Shown here: in pieces, positions 43,234 to 51,280 of the stretch
Position numbering within the stretch: position 1 is the first letter of the stretch
Layout of the letters: the number at the start of each line of letters is the position of its first letter
Origin: JBJMQS01 sp045802605
Lineage (GTDB): Bacteria > Planctomycetota > Planctomycetia > Gemmatales > Gemmataceae
Assembly: GCA_045802605.1 (NCBI GenBank)
Contig: JBJMQS010000035.1
Coordinates: 15,233 to 79,232 of the forward strand
Length of the DNA stretch: 64,000 nt
Direction: 5' to 3'
Program-made: the position numbers and the translations under genes
Notes under the pieces: generated by a model
Database searches by the model: none
What the model was told of the DNA's origin: nothing
The model's input: only the letters and a program-made list of their open reading frames with translations

Positions 43234-44049
43234 ATGAGCAAATCCCCAGATGATCTCGATGCGTTCGTACGCGGCCGAACCGTCCTGTTGAGTCCGGCGC
43301 GGAGGTTTATTTGTGATTTGATGCACTTTGCTAAGAAAGTGCCCAGCATTCCCATGCAGCGGCGAATGGCGTTGGGTGAGTTGGTCGCCGCGCGGCGGAC
43401 CTGGCCGCGCCGCCTCACCTGGCGCTGCATCTTCGCCAAGGCGATGGCGATTCTCTCAGAACGTCGTCCGGAATTGCGCCGAGCTTACATGAAATCGCCG
43501 TTCCCGCGGCTATACGAACACCCGTTTGTGATCGCCAATATTGCCTTTGAGCGCGAGTATCGTGGCGACACATGCGTGTTCATAGGGCGGGTGCCGCTAC
43601 CGCAAAGGCTGTCGCTGGCCGATCTTGACCGGCGAATTAGCGAATTTCAAACGAATCCGGTGCGGGACATTCCAGAGTTTCGTACGCATTTATTCTTGAG
43701 TCGTTGGCCTTGGCCAGTCCGCCGGCTGGTATGGTGGGTGGGACTAAATGTGTCGGGGTTGTATCGCTCGTGGTTTTACGGCACGTTTGCGATCAGCGTG
43801 GTCGCCGCGCTAGGCTCGTCGAGCCTGCACCCGCTTTCGCCGTTGACGACAATTTTGAACTATTCGCCGTTTGCAAACGATGGCTCGCTAGACGTTCGGC
43901 TCGTATATGACCATCGAGTCTTCGATGGCGCCATGACCGCCCGATTCTTGTCGGAGTTAGAGCAAATCCTTTGCAATGAAATTCTGGCTGAGCTGCGGGC
44001 CGGGCCTCCGAGTGAAGAGGTCGTGCAGTCAGCCGTGGCAGCGAGCTGA
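43234..44049 (+). CDS. 2-oxoacid dehydrogenase acyltransferase/CAT-like protein
   Basis: 271 residues from ATG 43234; a longer frame from 43198 runs through the palindrome and is rejected. The C-terminal DHRVFDGAMTARFLSELE segment is the catalytic HxxxDG motif of the E2/chloramphenicol acetyltransferase fold. The N-terminal region (VLLSPARRFICDLMHFAKKVP) lacks a lipoyl domain. It is therefore a stand-alone catalytic-domain homolog; substrate unknown. The stop is 6 bp from the convergent transposase gene. Confidence 0.7.
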   Translation: MSKSPDDLDAFVRGRTVLLSPARRFICDLMHFAKKVPSIPMQRRMALGELVAARRTWPRRLTWRCIFAKAMAILSERRPELRRAYMKSPFPRLYEHPFVIANIAFEREYRGDTCVFIGRVPLPQRLSLADLDRRISEFQTNPVRDIPEFRTHLFLSRWPWPVRRLVWWVGLNVSGLYRSWFYGTFAISVVAALGSSSLHPLSPLTTILNYSPFANDGSLDVRLVYDHRVFDGAMTARFLSELEQILCNEILAELRAGPPSEEVVQSAVAAS

Positions 44050-44054
44050 TCCGC

Positions 44055-44501
44055 TCAATCCCAAATGGTTGACTCGTCGATCTCCAATCGATGCTTGTTG
44101 AAGAGGACCCGGACTTCCTCTTGGTATGGCATGGTTTGATGAATGTTTGACTGTTCCGTGAGGTACTGCTGCACGTTTGGCAGATTGTCCGTGGACGCCG
44201 AGAAGGCGACGAACTCTTTTTGCCAAGTGAATCCCTTTTGCTCCGTGTGATTCTGGCGAATCCATTTTTGCGACCCCGCTTTGATTTTCTTGACGAGGTC
44301 AGCGACCGACCAATCTTCGGAATACTTCATTACGAGATGGACATGGTCCGTCCCGCCCCCGGCCACCAAGAGGTCGCCCTTAAACTCCGTCATAATCTGC
44401 GCGATCTGTTCGTAAAGCTGCATCTGCCAAGCCGCATCAATCGATGGCGTGCGGTCTTTGGTGGAAAACATGACATGTACGTAAAGCGCGGTGGTTGGCA
44501 T
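44055..44501 (-). CDS. IS200-like / REP-associated tyrosine transposase (RAYT)
   Basis: 148 residues from ATG 44501. Y1-transposase fold: YVHVMFSTKDR strand, HUH motif in GGTDHVHLVMKY, FTWQKEFVAFS, and a YLTEQSNIHQ segment with the candidate catalytic Tyr. No matching tnpB and no obvious terminal hairpins at its borders, which fits a chromosomal RAYT rather than an active IS element. RAYTs are thought to move REP-type palindromes. The convergent neighbour is 6 bp away. Confidence 0.85.
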   Translation of the reverse strand: MPTTALYVHVMFSTKDRTPSIDAAWQMQLYEQIAQIMTEFKGDLLVAGGGTDHVHLVMKYSEDWSVADLVKKIKAGSQKWIRQNHTEQKGFTWQKEFVAFSASTDNLPNVQQYLTEQSNIHQTMPYQEEVRVLFNKHRLEIDESTIWD

Positions 44502-44560
44502 GATCGTCTCGCAACAAATGCTGTTTGTTGCGGAAAATTGTATTAGCGAACGGCGGACAT

Positions 44561-47185
44561 TCACTCCCCAGTCGGCCCGTCCTGCGAGCTGGGCCGCTTC
44601 CACCAGTCCAGCAATAAGGCCACTCGAGAGTCCAGCCGGACCGTCTGTGTGATGATGTCCGCCCGCTCGCCGTCGGTGAGATACCAGGAGAGCGAGGCCT
44701 CGCCGCGGTATTCGAACGCCACGGTCGTGAAAAACGGCGTCCCCGCGCGGTTGTCGTAGGTCAATTTCACTCGTCGCAGCAATTCTTGGGGATCGACAAC
44801 ACGACGTTGGCGGAATTCCGCCAACAGAGCCGCTTCATCGGCTGGCGTGATGCGGACGCTGGCGGCCTTCAGGTCCGCTTCGCGCAGGAGCCGATCCACC
44901 CACTGGTGCGGCCGATCGTCCAATTGAAAGCCCGGGAGGTCACGCTGGGCAGTCCGGCGATCTTCATCACTCAAGTTGGTCGGATCAATGAGATTCAAAA
45001 GCTCAAAGAGTCGGTCTCGCTGGCCTTTGTTCGCCGTTTGCATGCGATCGAAGATCGCCTTGCGGAACTGTTGCAGCTTTGCCGCTCCATCGGAGGCCTG
45101 GCACAGCTTGGCCACGAACAGGGCAGCGATTTGCCGCTCCTTCGCTCGTTTCAGGATTTCCAACTCCGCGGATCGCAGGTGATCGCGCATGGGCCGCGTC
45201 TGCAGTTCGCTGATGAGCTGCTGGCTGAGGATCTCTAAAAGGCCGTCATTGCGATAGGTGGACGAACTCACGCGGGCGGTGGCCAAGGCGACTGCAGGGG
45301 TCGAGACGACCTCCAGACCACGGCTCAGGGCGTTGGAGCTATCGCAATAGGTCTCGTCCATCTTCCGCGATCCTTCGCTGTCGCCGTCGCGGATTTGGAT
45401 CAGCACGATCTTTGAGACGTGCCGTCGCAGCCAATCGCGATTGGAGCCGCTGAAGAGCCAGGAGGCCGCCAGGCTGACGCCGTCGTTGTCGTAGTACCCA
45501 GCGTCAACGACGCGACGACGTGGCGTCGTGGGCAGCGTGGGAGCCGGGCTGACGTATGGGAAGGAAGCGCTCATCCGAGCCGCAGTGGCTAGGCGGAAAC
45601 TATGCCGGATCCAAGGCTGCGGGAAGAGCCGGAAGAATTCGAACGACTCACGGGAGAAACGGTTCAGGTCCTTCTGAAGGAGCAATGACAAGTCGGTCTG
45701 TTCGTCGCGCTTTTCCTGCAGGATGCTGCCGTCGTTGGAGGCCACCCCGCGGAGGTCGAGGTTGGAGATCAACAGCCGGCGACCATCCTCGACCAGCATC
45801 GGCGAGAAGATCAAGGAAGGCCGCCAACCGTCCTTCTCGCCCTCAGCGAGGCGATTCATGGGTTGATCGAGTGCTCCCTGCAAGTTGGCGGTCCAGGTAG
45901 CTTCGAGGGCCTGTCCGCGGTCACGGGGGCGGCCAAACGGCGAGAAGGTGGACCGCACGTCCTGGTACGTCATCGCATGGACGATCGGCGACAGGCAATC
46001 GGTGGTGATCGCCGCATACTGCTCGTCGAGCTGGCGAACTGACCTCACGAGTGGTGACAGTGGGGGATTAGGTAAGTTGGCGACGTAGTATGAGGCGCCG
46101 ACCATTCCTCCCGACGCTCCGGTGAAGACGCGGATGTGACAAGGAAAGTCGATCTGCTCCTTAGCGAAGGCCATCTCGAGATGGTGCAACACCGCCGTGC
46201 TCCACGCGGCCGCGCGGATGCCGCCGCCGGAGACGCAGACCACCACAAGCGGTCGCTTCTGATGCGCGAGGTGTCGGCCACGCGTCTCTCCGCAGAAGTC
46301 GATCGCCTCGGGAGGCAATAGCGGCACGCGCACGGCGGGGTCGTAATCCTTCAGCGGCACAGGCGTTGCATAGAGCCTATCCAACTCGGGGTAGCGAAGC
46401 TGATAGGGGCTGATGCCGCCGAGATAGACGAAGCCCAGTAAGCCCAATGCCAAGGCCGGCTGTACCCGCGCCAGGAAGTACTGCAGGAAGCCATAGACGG
46501 CAACGAGGATGCCCAGAAGCGCAAAGACCCCAACGAGCGGCGAGTAAAAGCCCAGTCGCTCGAAGCCGAGGGCCGCATAGACGAGGATCGCGAATATCTG
46601 GGCCAAGACGGCCACGCCATGGACCGCCATGTCGAGCGGATGAGCCTTCGGCACTCGCAACAGACTCACGCTCCAGAGGCCCTCGAACAACGAGTGTCCC
46701 AAGCGGGCAATCCACCCATCGGCGGCCTTACTCGTCTGCAAAATTGCCAATCCGAACAGATAAGTCCCGACTGCGACCAGAAAGCCGAGCCCCAGCCAGA
46801 TGCCATGATGCGCCCCTTCGTGATAAGGCGCGAGCACTGGGCTCAATGGAAACAGGGTGAACGCCACAGCGCCAATGAGCCCGACCGCGTAGCTCAACGC
46901 CGGTCCGAGCCGACCAAACGTCAGCCGCTCTTCATGGGGAGTGTTGAGAGTTTCGAGAAGATAGCCGGCCAAGAGAACTTGGACGACGACGACTCCCATG
47001 GCGAAGCCGACGCCCGCTTGCTTGAAGATATCTTCGTGCCACAAGAGGTAGCGGATGCCGAATGCCTTGTGCAAATCAGGCACAAACACAAGAGCGACGA
47101 CGACTGCGATCGCACCAACAAGCGGAATATGTCTGCAGAAATTGAAGAGAAACTGCGAGACGTAGAAGTTGATCGCGCTCCGCAT
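44561..47185 (-). CDS. membrane-anchored patatin-like phospholipase
   Basis: 874 residues. Residues about 15-290 contain about seven hydrophobic segments, an unusual N-terminal membrane module. The patatin domain follows: anion hole SGGGIRAAAWS (about 318), nucleophile elbow GASGG (Ser about 359), and the DAG motif in VDAGYYDNDG (about 561), giving a Ser-Asp dyad. It probably acts on membrane lipids or acyl donors at the cell envelope. The C-terminal 250 residues are helical and unassigned. The N-terminal membrane domain plus patatin layout is notable compared with the usual soluble patatins. Confidence 0.83.
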   Translation of the reverse strand: MRSAINFYVSQFLFNFCRHIPLVGAIAVVVALVFVPDLHKAFGIRYLLWHEDIFKQAGVGFAMGVVVVQVLLAGYLLETLNTPHEERLTFGRLGPALSYAVGLIGAVAFTLFPLSPVLAPYHEGAHHGIWLGLGFLVAVGTYLFGLAILQTSKAADGWIARLGHSLFEGLWSVSLLRVPKAHPLDMAVHGVAVLAQIFAILVYAALGFERLGFYSPLVGVFALLGILVAVYGFLQYFLARVQPALALGLLGFVYLGGISPYQLRYPELDRLYATPVPLKDYDPAVRVPLLPPEAIDFCGETRGRHLAHQKRPLVVVCVSGGGIRAAAWSTAVLHHLEMAFAKEQIDFPCHIRVFTGASGGMVGASYYVANLPNPPLSPLVRSVRQLDEQYAAITTDCLSPIVHAMTYQDVRSTFSPFGRPRDRGQALEATWTANLQGALDQPMNRLAEGEKDGWRPSLIFSPMLVEDGRRLLISNLDLRGVASNDGSILQEKRDEQTDLSLLLQKDLNRFSRESFEFFRLFPQPWIRHSFRLATAARMSASFPYVSPAPTLPTTPRRRVVDAGYYDNDGVSLAASWLFSGSNRDWLRRHVSKIVLIQIRDGDSEGSRKMDETYCDSSNALSRGLEVVSTPAVALATARVSSSTYRNDGLLEILSQQLISELQTRPMRDHLRSAELEILKRAKERQIAALFVAKLCQASDGAAKLQQFRKAIFDRMQTANKGQRDRLFELLNLIDPTNLSDEDRRTAQRDLPGFQLDDRPHQWVDRLLREADLKAASVRITPADEAALLAEFRQRRVVDPQELLRRVKLTYDNRAGTPFFTTVAFEYRGEASLSWYLTDGERADIITQTVRLDSRVALLLDWWKRPSSQDGPTGE

Positions 47186-47459
47186 CGGTCACCCGTCCGT
47201 GGGACCGGCGAGACAAACTCGCCGGCTCGCCAGCGCAATAATTCGGCGCGCACGCGAGGTAATCTCCGATCATCATCGGCATGCCGACGGTATCGATTGC
47301 AGGAATTTTGTCACGAATTATGTCGTGATGCTCTTGTATTTTGCGCGATGGTAGTTACTATTCGACATTTAATGGGCCGCGCGGTTGCATTGATCGTGCC
47401 GACTTTGACGGACCTAGTGATCGCGCAGGATTCCCCGAGCCTCTGGAGGCCTTCGCTGT
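47186..47459. other. intergenic region between divergent patatin and kamA genes
   Basis: The 274-bp gap is AT-richer than the flanks (e.g. around 47305-47370) and probably holds promoters for both genes. No repeat family is recognised and no small gene is supported. Confidence 0.4.
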
Positions 47460-48881
47460 ATGAGCGAATCGCATGAGCGGACTGTGACGTCAAATCGTCC
47501 GCTCGCTTCACCTCCTTTTGACGATGAAGAGCCTCCGCAGCGTTCGCATCGTCATCCCGTCTGGCAGGATGTCTCCGATCATCAATGGGAAGACTGGCGG
47601 TGGCAGAGTCAAAATGCCATCCGATCGGTCCGCCAATTGCGCGATCTGCTACCGTTCTCGCCGGAGGAGCTGGAGGTCATCGGATCGCTGGAAGCCGAAT
47701 ATAAGCTCGCGATCCCACCTTACTTCTTCTCGCTGATCGACCCCACCGATCCGAACGATCCGATCCGGTTGCAGTCGGTCACCTCACCGCTCGAAGCCCA
47801 GAATCCGAGTGGCTACGAGCTCGAAGACCCGTTGGACGAAGAGAAGGACATGCCGGTACCGGGGCTGACGCACCGCTACCCGGACCGTGCCCTCGTCGTC
47901 ACGACGCATGTCTGCACCATGTATTGCCGGTTTTGCACCCGCAAGCGCACCACCATGGTCCGCGACGGGTGGGACGCCATCAACCGCAATGACGAGCGGA
48001 TGATTGAGTATGTCCGCGATCACCCGGAAATCCGCGATGTGATCGTCTCCGGCGGCGACCCTTTGACGCTGCCCCCGGCGAAGCTGAAATTCTTCCTCGA
48101 TGGCTTTGCGGCCATTCCGCACGTGGACGTGATCCGAATTGGCACGCGAGTGCCGGTCACGCTGCCGCAGAAGCTCTTCGACGAATCGCTGATCGAAATG
48201 CTGGCCTCCGCCGGCAAAGTGTGGATTCAGACCCACTTCAACCATCCGCGTGAGATCACGCCCGAAGCCGCCCGTGCCTGCAAGGCACTGCTCTGTGCCG
48301 GCATGCCGATCAACAATCACACCGTCTTGCTCAAAGGCGTTAACGACGACCTCGAGACGATGCGGGCGTTGATGCGGGGCTTATTGCGGATCAAAGTGCG
48401 GCCCTACTACATCTTCCACTGCGACCCGGTCATCGGGGCGGGGCATTTCCGCACCTCGGTGTGGAAGGGCCTGGAGATCATGGAAGGCCTACGTGGTCAC
48501 ATGAGCGGCCTCGCAGTGCCGACCTATGTGGTCGATAGCCCGCACGGCGGCGGAAAGATTCCGCTGATGCCGAACTACCTCGTGAGCGCGTCCGACGATG
48601 CGGTCGTCTTGCGTAATTACGAGGGGATGTTGGTGCGCTATCAAGCTGAGGATAAGCCGACGACGAGCCTGCCGGCCCGCACCCGCGGCGTCAGCGCGCT
48701 CATCGCCGGCAGCAAATCGGCCTTGGTGCCCGAGGGCAACGAACGCCTCGCCCGTCGGCACGATCAAATGCATGACGGGTGCGAAACCCACAAGAATGGC
48801 GAATTGCTCGCCGATGGGCCGGACGGCTTACCGCTGACCGGTCCTGCTCGGCGATTGATTTCGCTGATGATGTGTCACTAA
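47460..48881 (+). CDS. kamA: lysine 2,3-aminomutase (radical SAM, KamA type)
   Basis: 473 residues. Radical SAM cluster CTMYCRFC (Cys152, Cys156, Cys159). The PLP Lys occurs in SPHGGGKIPLMPNY. The surrounding blocks (LTHRYPDRALVVTTHVCTMYC, GKVWIQTHFNHPREIT, LLKGVNDD) match KamA. It converts L-lysine to L-beta-lysine and is fused to a 40-residue N-terminal extension and a C-terminal tail (residues about 400-473) of unclear role. EpmB-type proteins are shorter and act on EF-P lysine with EpmA; no epmA is visible. Two ATP-grasp genes follow, with a repeat between. Confidence 0.9.
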   Translation: MSESHERTVTSNRPLASPPFDDEEPPQRSHRHPVWQDVSDHQWEDWRWQSQNAIRSVRQLRDLLPFSPEELEVIGSLEAEYKLAIPPYFFSLIDPTDPNDPIRLQSVTSPLEAQNPSGYELEDPLDEEKDMPVPGLTHRYPDRALVVTTHVCTMYCRFCTRKRTTMVRDGWDAINRNDERMIEYVRDHPEIRDVIVSGGDPLTLPPAKLKFFLDGFAAIPHVDVIRIGTRVPVTLPQKLFDESLIEMLASAGKVWIQTHFNHPREITPEAARACKALLCAGMPINNHTVLLKGVNDDLETMRALMRGLLRIKVRPYYIFHCDPVIGAGHFRTSVWKGLEIMEGLRGHMSGLAVPTYVVDSPHGGGKIPLMPNYLVSASDDAVVLRNYEGMLVRYQAEDKPTTSLPARTRGVSALIAGSKSALVPEGNERLARRHDQMHDGCETHKNGELLADGPDGLPLTGPARRLISLMMCH

Positions 48882-49024
48882 GCCAGGGATCAGGAATCAG
48901 GGGTCAGGGATCGGGCCGAATCCACGGATATGGCATATGTGGTCAGGAATCAGACCCGAAAAACAGAACTGAGAATCCAGTCTGAGGTTTGGTTTCTGAC
49001 TCCTGATTCCTGGTCCCCGGTTCT
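48882..49024. repeat. inverted repeat, family G (CAGGAATCAGGGGTCAGG type)
   Basis: Left end GCCAGGGATCAGGAATCAGG and right end CTGACTCCTGATTCCTGGTC are imperfect complements. It fills the gap between kamA and the first ATP-grasp gene and ends about 4 bp before its ATG. Confidence 0.8.
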
Positions 49025-49027
49025 TTT

Positions 49028-50092
49028 ATGAAACTCGGCCTCGCCTACACGCTCAAATCGGATCACGACGAACCCGACCAGCCGGATGACTGGCAGGAAG
49101 AGTTCGACAGCCCCGCCACCATTCGCGCCATTCAAAGCGCTCTCGAACAACTCGGGCACTCGGTCACTCCACTCGGCGATGGCCGGCAACTTCTCCAGAG
49201 GCTGCTCGCCGCCCCGCCAGAGATGGTGTTCAACATTGCCGAAGGACGCGGCGTCTCGCGCAACCGCGAATCGCGGGTGCCGGCCATTTGTGAAATACTC
49301 AACGTACCCTGCACGGGGAGTGACCCCCTGGCGCTGGCCGCCAGTCTCGACAAGGATGTCGCCCGCAGGTTGGTGGCGAGCACCGGCGTCGCGGTGCCGC
49401 GAGGACAAGTCATTGAACGAGCCGGAAGCGTTAGCGACGGTGTCTATTCCGTCGCTAACGCTTCCGGCTCGTCAAAACACATCTTTCCCGCCATTGTCAA
49501 ACCCGCCTGGGAAGGCTCCAGCAAGGGCATTCGCGGCAAATGCGTGGTCAAAAACGATCGAGAACTCCAAGAAGCGATTGCTCGATTGGGCGAAGATTAT
49601 CGTCAGCCTCTTCTTGTCGAAGAATTCATTGCCGGCGATGAACTAACCGTCGGCGTGATCGGCAACTCTCCTCCCGAAGTCCTCGGCATCATGCGCGTGG
49701 TGCCGCAGAAACCGACCAAAGAGTTCGTCTACAGCCTGGAAGTGAAGCGTGACTGGCAAAACCAAGTGCGCTATCAGACGCCGCCGGCCGGTTATGACCA
49801 ACTCACCCTGACCATTATCGAGAATGCGGCTCTCACCGCTTTCCAAGCGCTCGGCTGTCGGGATATCGCCCGGATCGACTTCCGGCTCCGCGACGGCGTA
49901 CCGCATTTCATCGAGGCCAATCCACTGCCGGGCCTCAATCCAGAGACCGGCGACATCGTCCTGATTGCCAAAGCGATGGGCGTTTCGCATACCGAACTTA
50001 TCGGGCGGATATTATCAGCCGCGATGAAACGCAACGAATTGGTTAGCCGCGACTACATAGCGGACCTCGCTCCGCTATGTAGTCGCGGCTAA
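49028..50092 (+). CDS. ATP-grasp ligase, D-Ala-D-Ala ligase-like, with palindrome insertions
   Basis: 354 residues. Standard ATP-grasp signatures: MVFNIAEGRGVSRNRES, NVPCTGSDPLALAASLDK, FPAIVKPAWEGSSKGI (ATP-binding Lys), PLLVEEFIAGDEL, and IDFRLRDGVPHFIEANPLPG with metal residues. A 54-bp palindrome (49418-49471) inserts 18 residues (about 131-148) in frame, just before the FPAIVKP strand. The last 17 residues are encoded by a second palindrome (50041-50094). It is likely coupled with the next ATP-grasp gene, 12 bp downstream. The substrate is unknown; beta-lysine ligation is an idea, not shown. Confidence 0.85.
   Translation: MKLGLAYTLKSDHDEPDQPDDWQEEFDSPATIRAIQSALEQLGHSVTPLGDGRQLLQRLLAAPPEMVFNIAEGRGVSRNRESRVPAICEILNVPCTGSDPLALAASLDKDVARRLVASTGVAVPRGQVIERAGSVSDGVYSVANASGSSKHIFPAIVKPAWEGSSKGIRGKCVVKNDRELQEAIARLGEDYRQPLLVEEFIAGDELTVGVIGNSPPEVLGIMRVVPQKPTKEFVYSLEVKRDWQNQVRYQTPPAGYDQLTLTIIENAALTAFQALGCRDIARIDFRLRDGVPHFIEANPLPGLNPETGDIVLIAKAMGVSHTELIGRILSAAMKRNELVSRDYIADLAPLCSRG
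49418..49471 (+). repeat. 54-bp palindrome inside a coding sequence
   Basis: Perfect 23-bp arms (starting CGAGCCGGAAGCGTTAGCGA) around an 8-nt loop TGTCTATT. The length is a multiple of three, so it stays in frame in the ATP-grasp gene and encodes residues about 131-148. Confidence 0.95.
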
Positions 50093-50094
50093 CC
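50041..50094 (+). repeat. 54-bp palindrome at the 3' end of a coding sequence
   Basis: Perfect 24-bp arms (GGTTAGCCGCGACTACATAG... and complement) with a CCTCGC loop. It encodes the last residues of the ATP-grasp protein (VSRDYIADLAPLCSRG) and its TAA stop. Confidence 0.93.
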
Positions 50095-50104
50095 GAAAGC
50101 CATC

Positions 50105-51145
50105 ATGAGCCACCGCGTCGTCATCCTTTACAACGAGCCCACGCTAGCCGCGGATCACCCCGATGCGCTGTCCGAGCACGAGGTCGTGCACACGGCGCAT
50201 GCCGTGGAAAAGATCTTGACCGAGGCGGGCTTCGAGGTACATCACCTCGGCGTGCACGTCGATCCGGGCAAGATGATCGCCCAACTCCGCGAACGTGCGC
50301 CCGACGTGGTGTTCAATCTCTTCGAAGGTCTGCCGCAGATGGGGCAGACCGAAGCGTATGCCGCTGGCATCCTCGATTGGCTGGGCATTCCTTACACGGG
50401 TTGCCCGTTCCAGTCTATGGTGTTGGCTCGCAACAAGCCAATCGCCAAACGGCTCTTCCGCGACGCGCTGTTGCCGACTCCGAAATTCCGCCTCATCGAA
50501 GAACTGCCGGCCCACGCCAACCGCATGGGTTGGCCAGTGATCGTGAAGCCATCGAATCAAGACGCCTCGGTCGGCGTGGAACAAGCCAGCGTCGTGACCA
50601 ACGCGGACGACTACGCTCAGCGCGTGGAGAAAATCTTCGTCGAGTATGGTGGGCCGGTGCTGGTGGAAGAGTTTATTCGTGGCCGGGAGATCAGTTTGAT
50701 GCTGTTCGAGATGCCCGAGCTTCGGGCGCTCGTGTTTTGGGAAGTGAAGTTCACTGACGCCGATCCCGAGTTTTGGCCCATTATCACCTATGACGCGAAG
50801 TGGAAGCCGGGCACGCGGGATTTCGAATCGACGCCGATGGACTACAAGCCGGAAATCTCGCCGCGATTGCGGTCGAAGTTGGAGCGGCTGGGGAAGAAAG
50901 CGTACCGATTATTAGGCTGCCGGGATTTCGCCCGCGTGGATTTCCGCGTGACGCCCGATGATGACCCATACATTCTCGAGATGAACCCCAATCCCGATTT
51001 CAGCCCGCTGGCCGGTCTTTCCGACGGCTTAGACTCGACCGGGGTGACGCACGCGCAGTTGACTCGGCAATTGGTGGAAAACGCGCTGGCTCGCGGCGCG
51101 CAGAAACTGTCCGCGCCGGTCGGCGTGGAACTCATTGAATGGTAG
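50105..51145 (+). CDS. second ATP-grasp ligase, D-Ala-D-Ala ligase-like
   Basis: 346 residues: DVVFNLFEGLPQMGQTEA, GIPYTGCPFQSMVLARNK, WPVIVKPSNQDASVGV (ATP Lys), VLVEEFIRGREISLM, and VDFRVTPDDDPYILEMNPNPDF with metal ligands. Similar overall to the preceding gene but with a different first domain. Both follow kamA, so a tandem pair of ligases acting with an aminomutase product is suggested. No named enzyme can be chosen between Ddl-like, amino acid ligase and peptide ligase roles. Confidence 0.85.
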   Translation: MSHRVVILYNEPTLAADHPDALSEHEVVHTAHAVEKILTEAGFEVHHLGVHVDPGKMIAQLRERAPDVVFNLFEGLPQMGQTEAYAAGILDWLGIPYTGCPFQSMVLARNKPIAKRLFRDALLPTPKFRLIEELPAHANRMGWPVIVKPSNQDASVGVEQASVVTNADDYAQRVEKIFVEYGGPVLVEEFIRGREISLMLFEMPELRALVFWEVKFTDADPEFWPIITYDAKWKPGTRDFESTPMDYKPEISPRLRSKLERLGKKAYRLLGCRDFARVDFRVTPDDDPYILEMNPNPDFSPLAGLSDGLDSTGVTHAQLTRQLVENALARGAQKLSAPVGVELIEW

Positions 51146-51173
51146 GAATTGCTCGAATGTAATTGTGCTCGGA

Positions 51174-51227
51174 TGTAGCCGCGGGCTTTAGCCCGCGCAT
51201 CCTGGCAATCGCTTGGTCCCGACTACA
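51174..51227. repeat. palindromic repeat, family C copy 2
   Basis: ATGTAGCCGCGGGCTTTAGC at the left is a family C element like that at 10.3 kb; the right end GGTCCCGACTACA is a weaker complement, so the copy is degenerate. Confidence 0.6.
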
Positions 51228-51280
51228 AATACAAAAGACAAATACAAAAGACATACTTCCATTAAACTCAGGAGCCTGAC

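Noticed and set aside
42349..43326. Frame overlapping the exonuclease gene on the same strand
   Set aside because: It runs through the palindrome and a different frame of a convincing gene.
44055..44501. Active IS200/IS605 element
   Set aside because: No tnpB, no terminal hairpins or second copy in the window; RAYT is a better reading.
46619..47476. 285-codon plus-strand frame opposite the patatin gene
   Set aside because: Composition is antisense-like and it overlaps the kamA start; no family pattern.
47460..48881. EpmB (EF-P beta-lysylation)
   Set aside because: The protein is longer than EpmB, matches KamA blocks, and no epmA is visible. It cannot be excluded fully.
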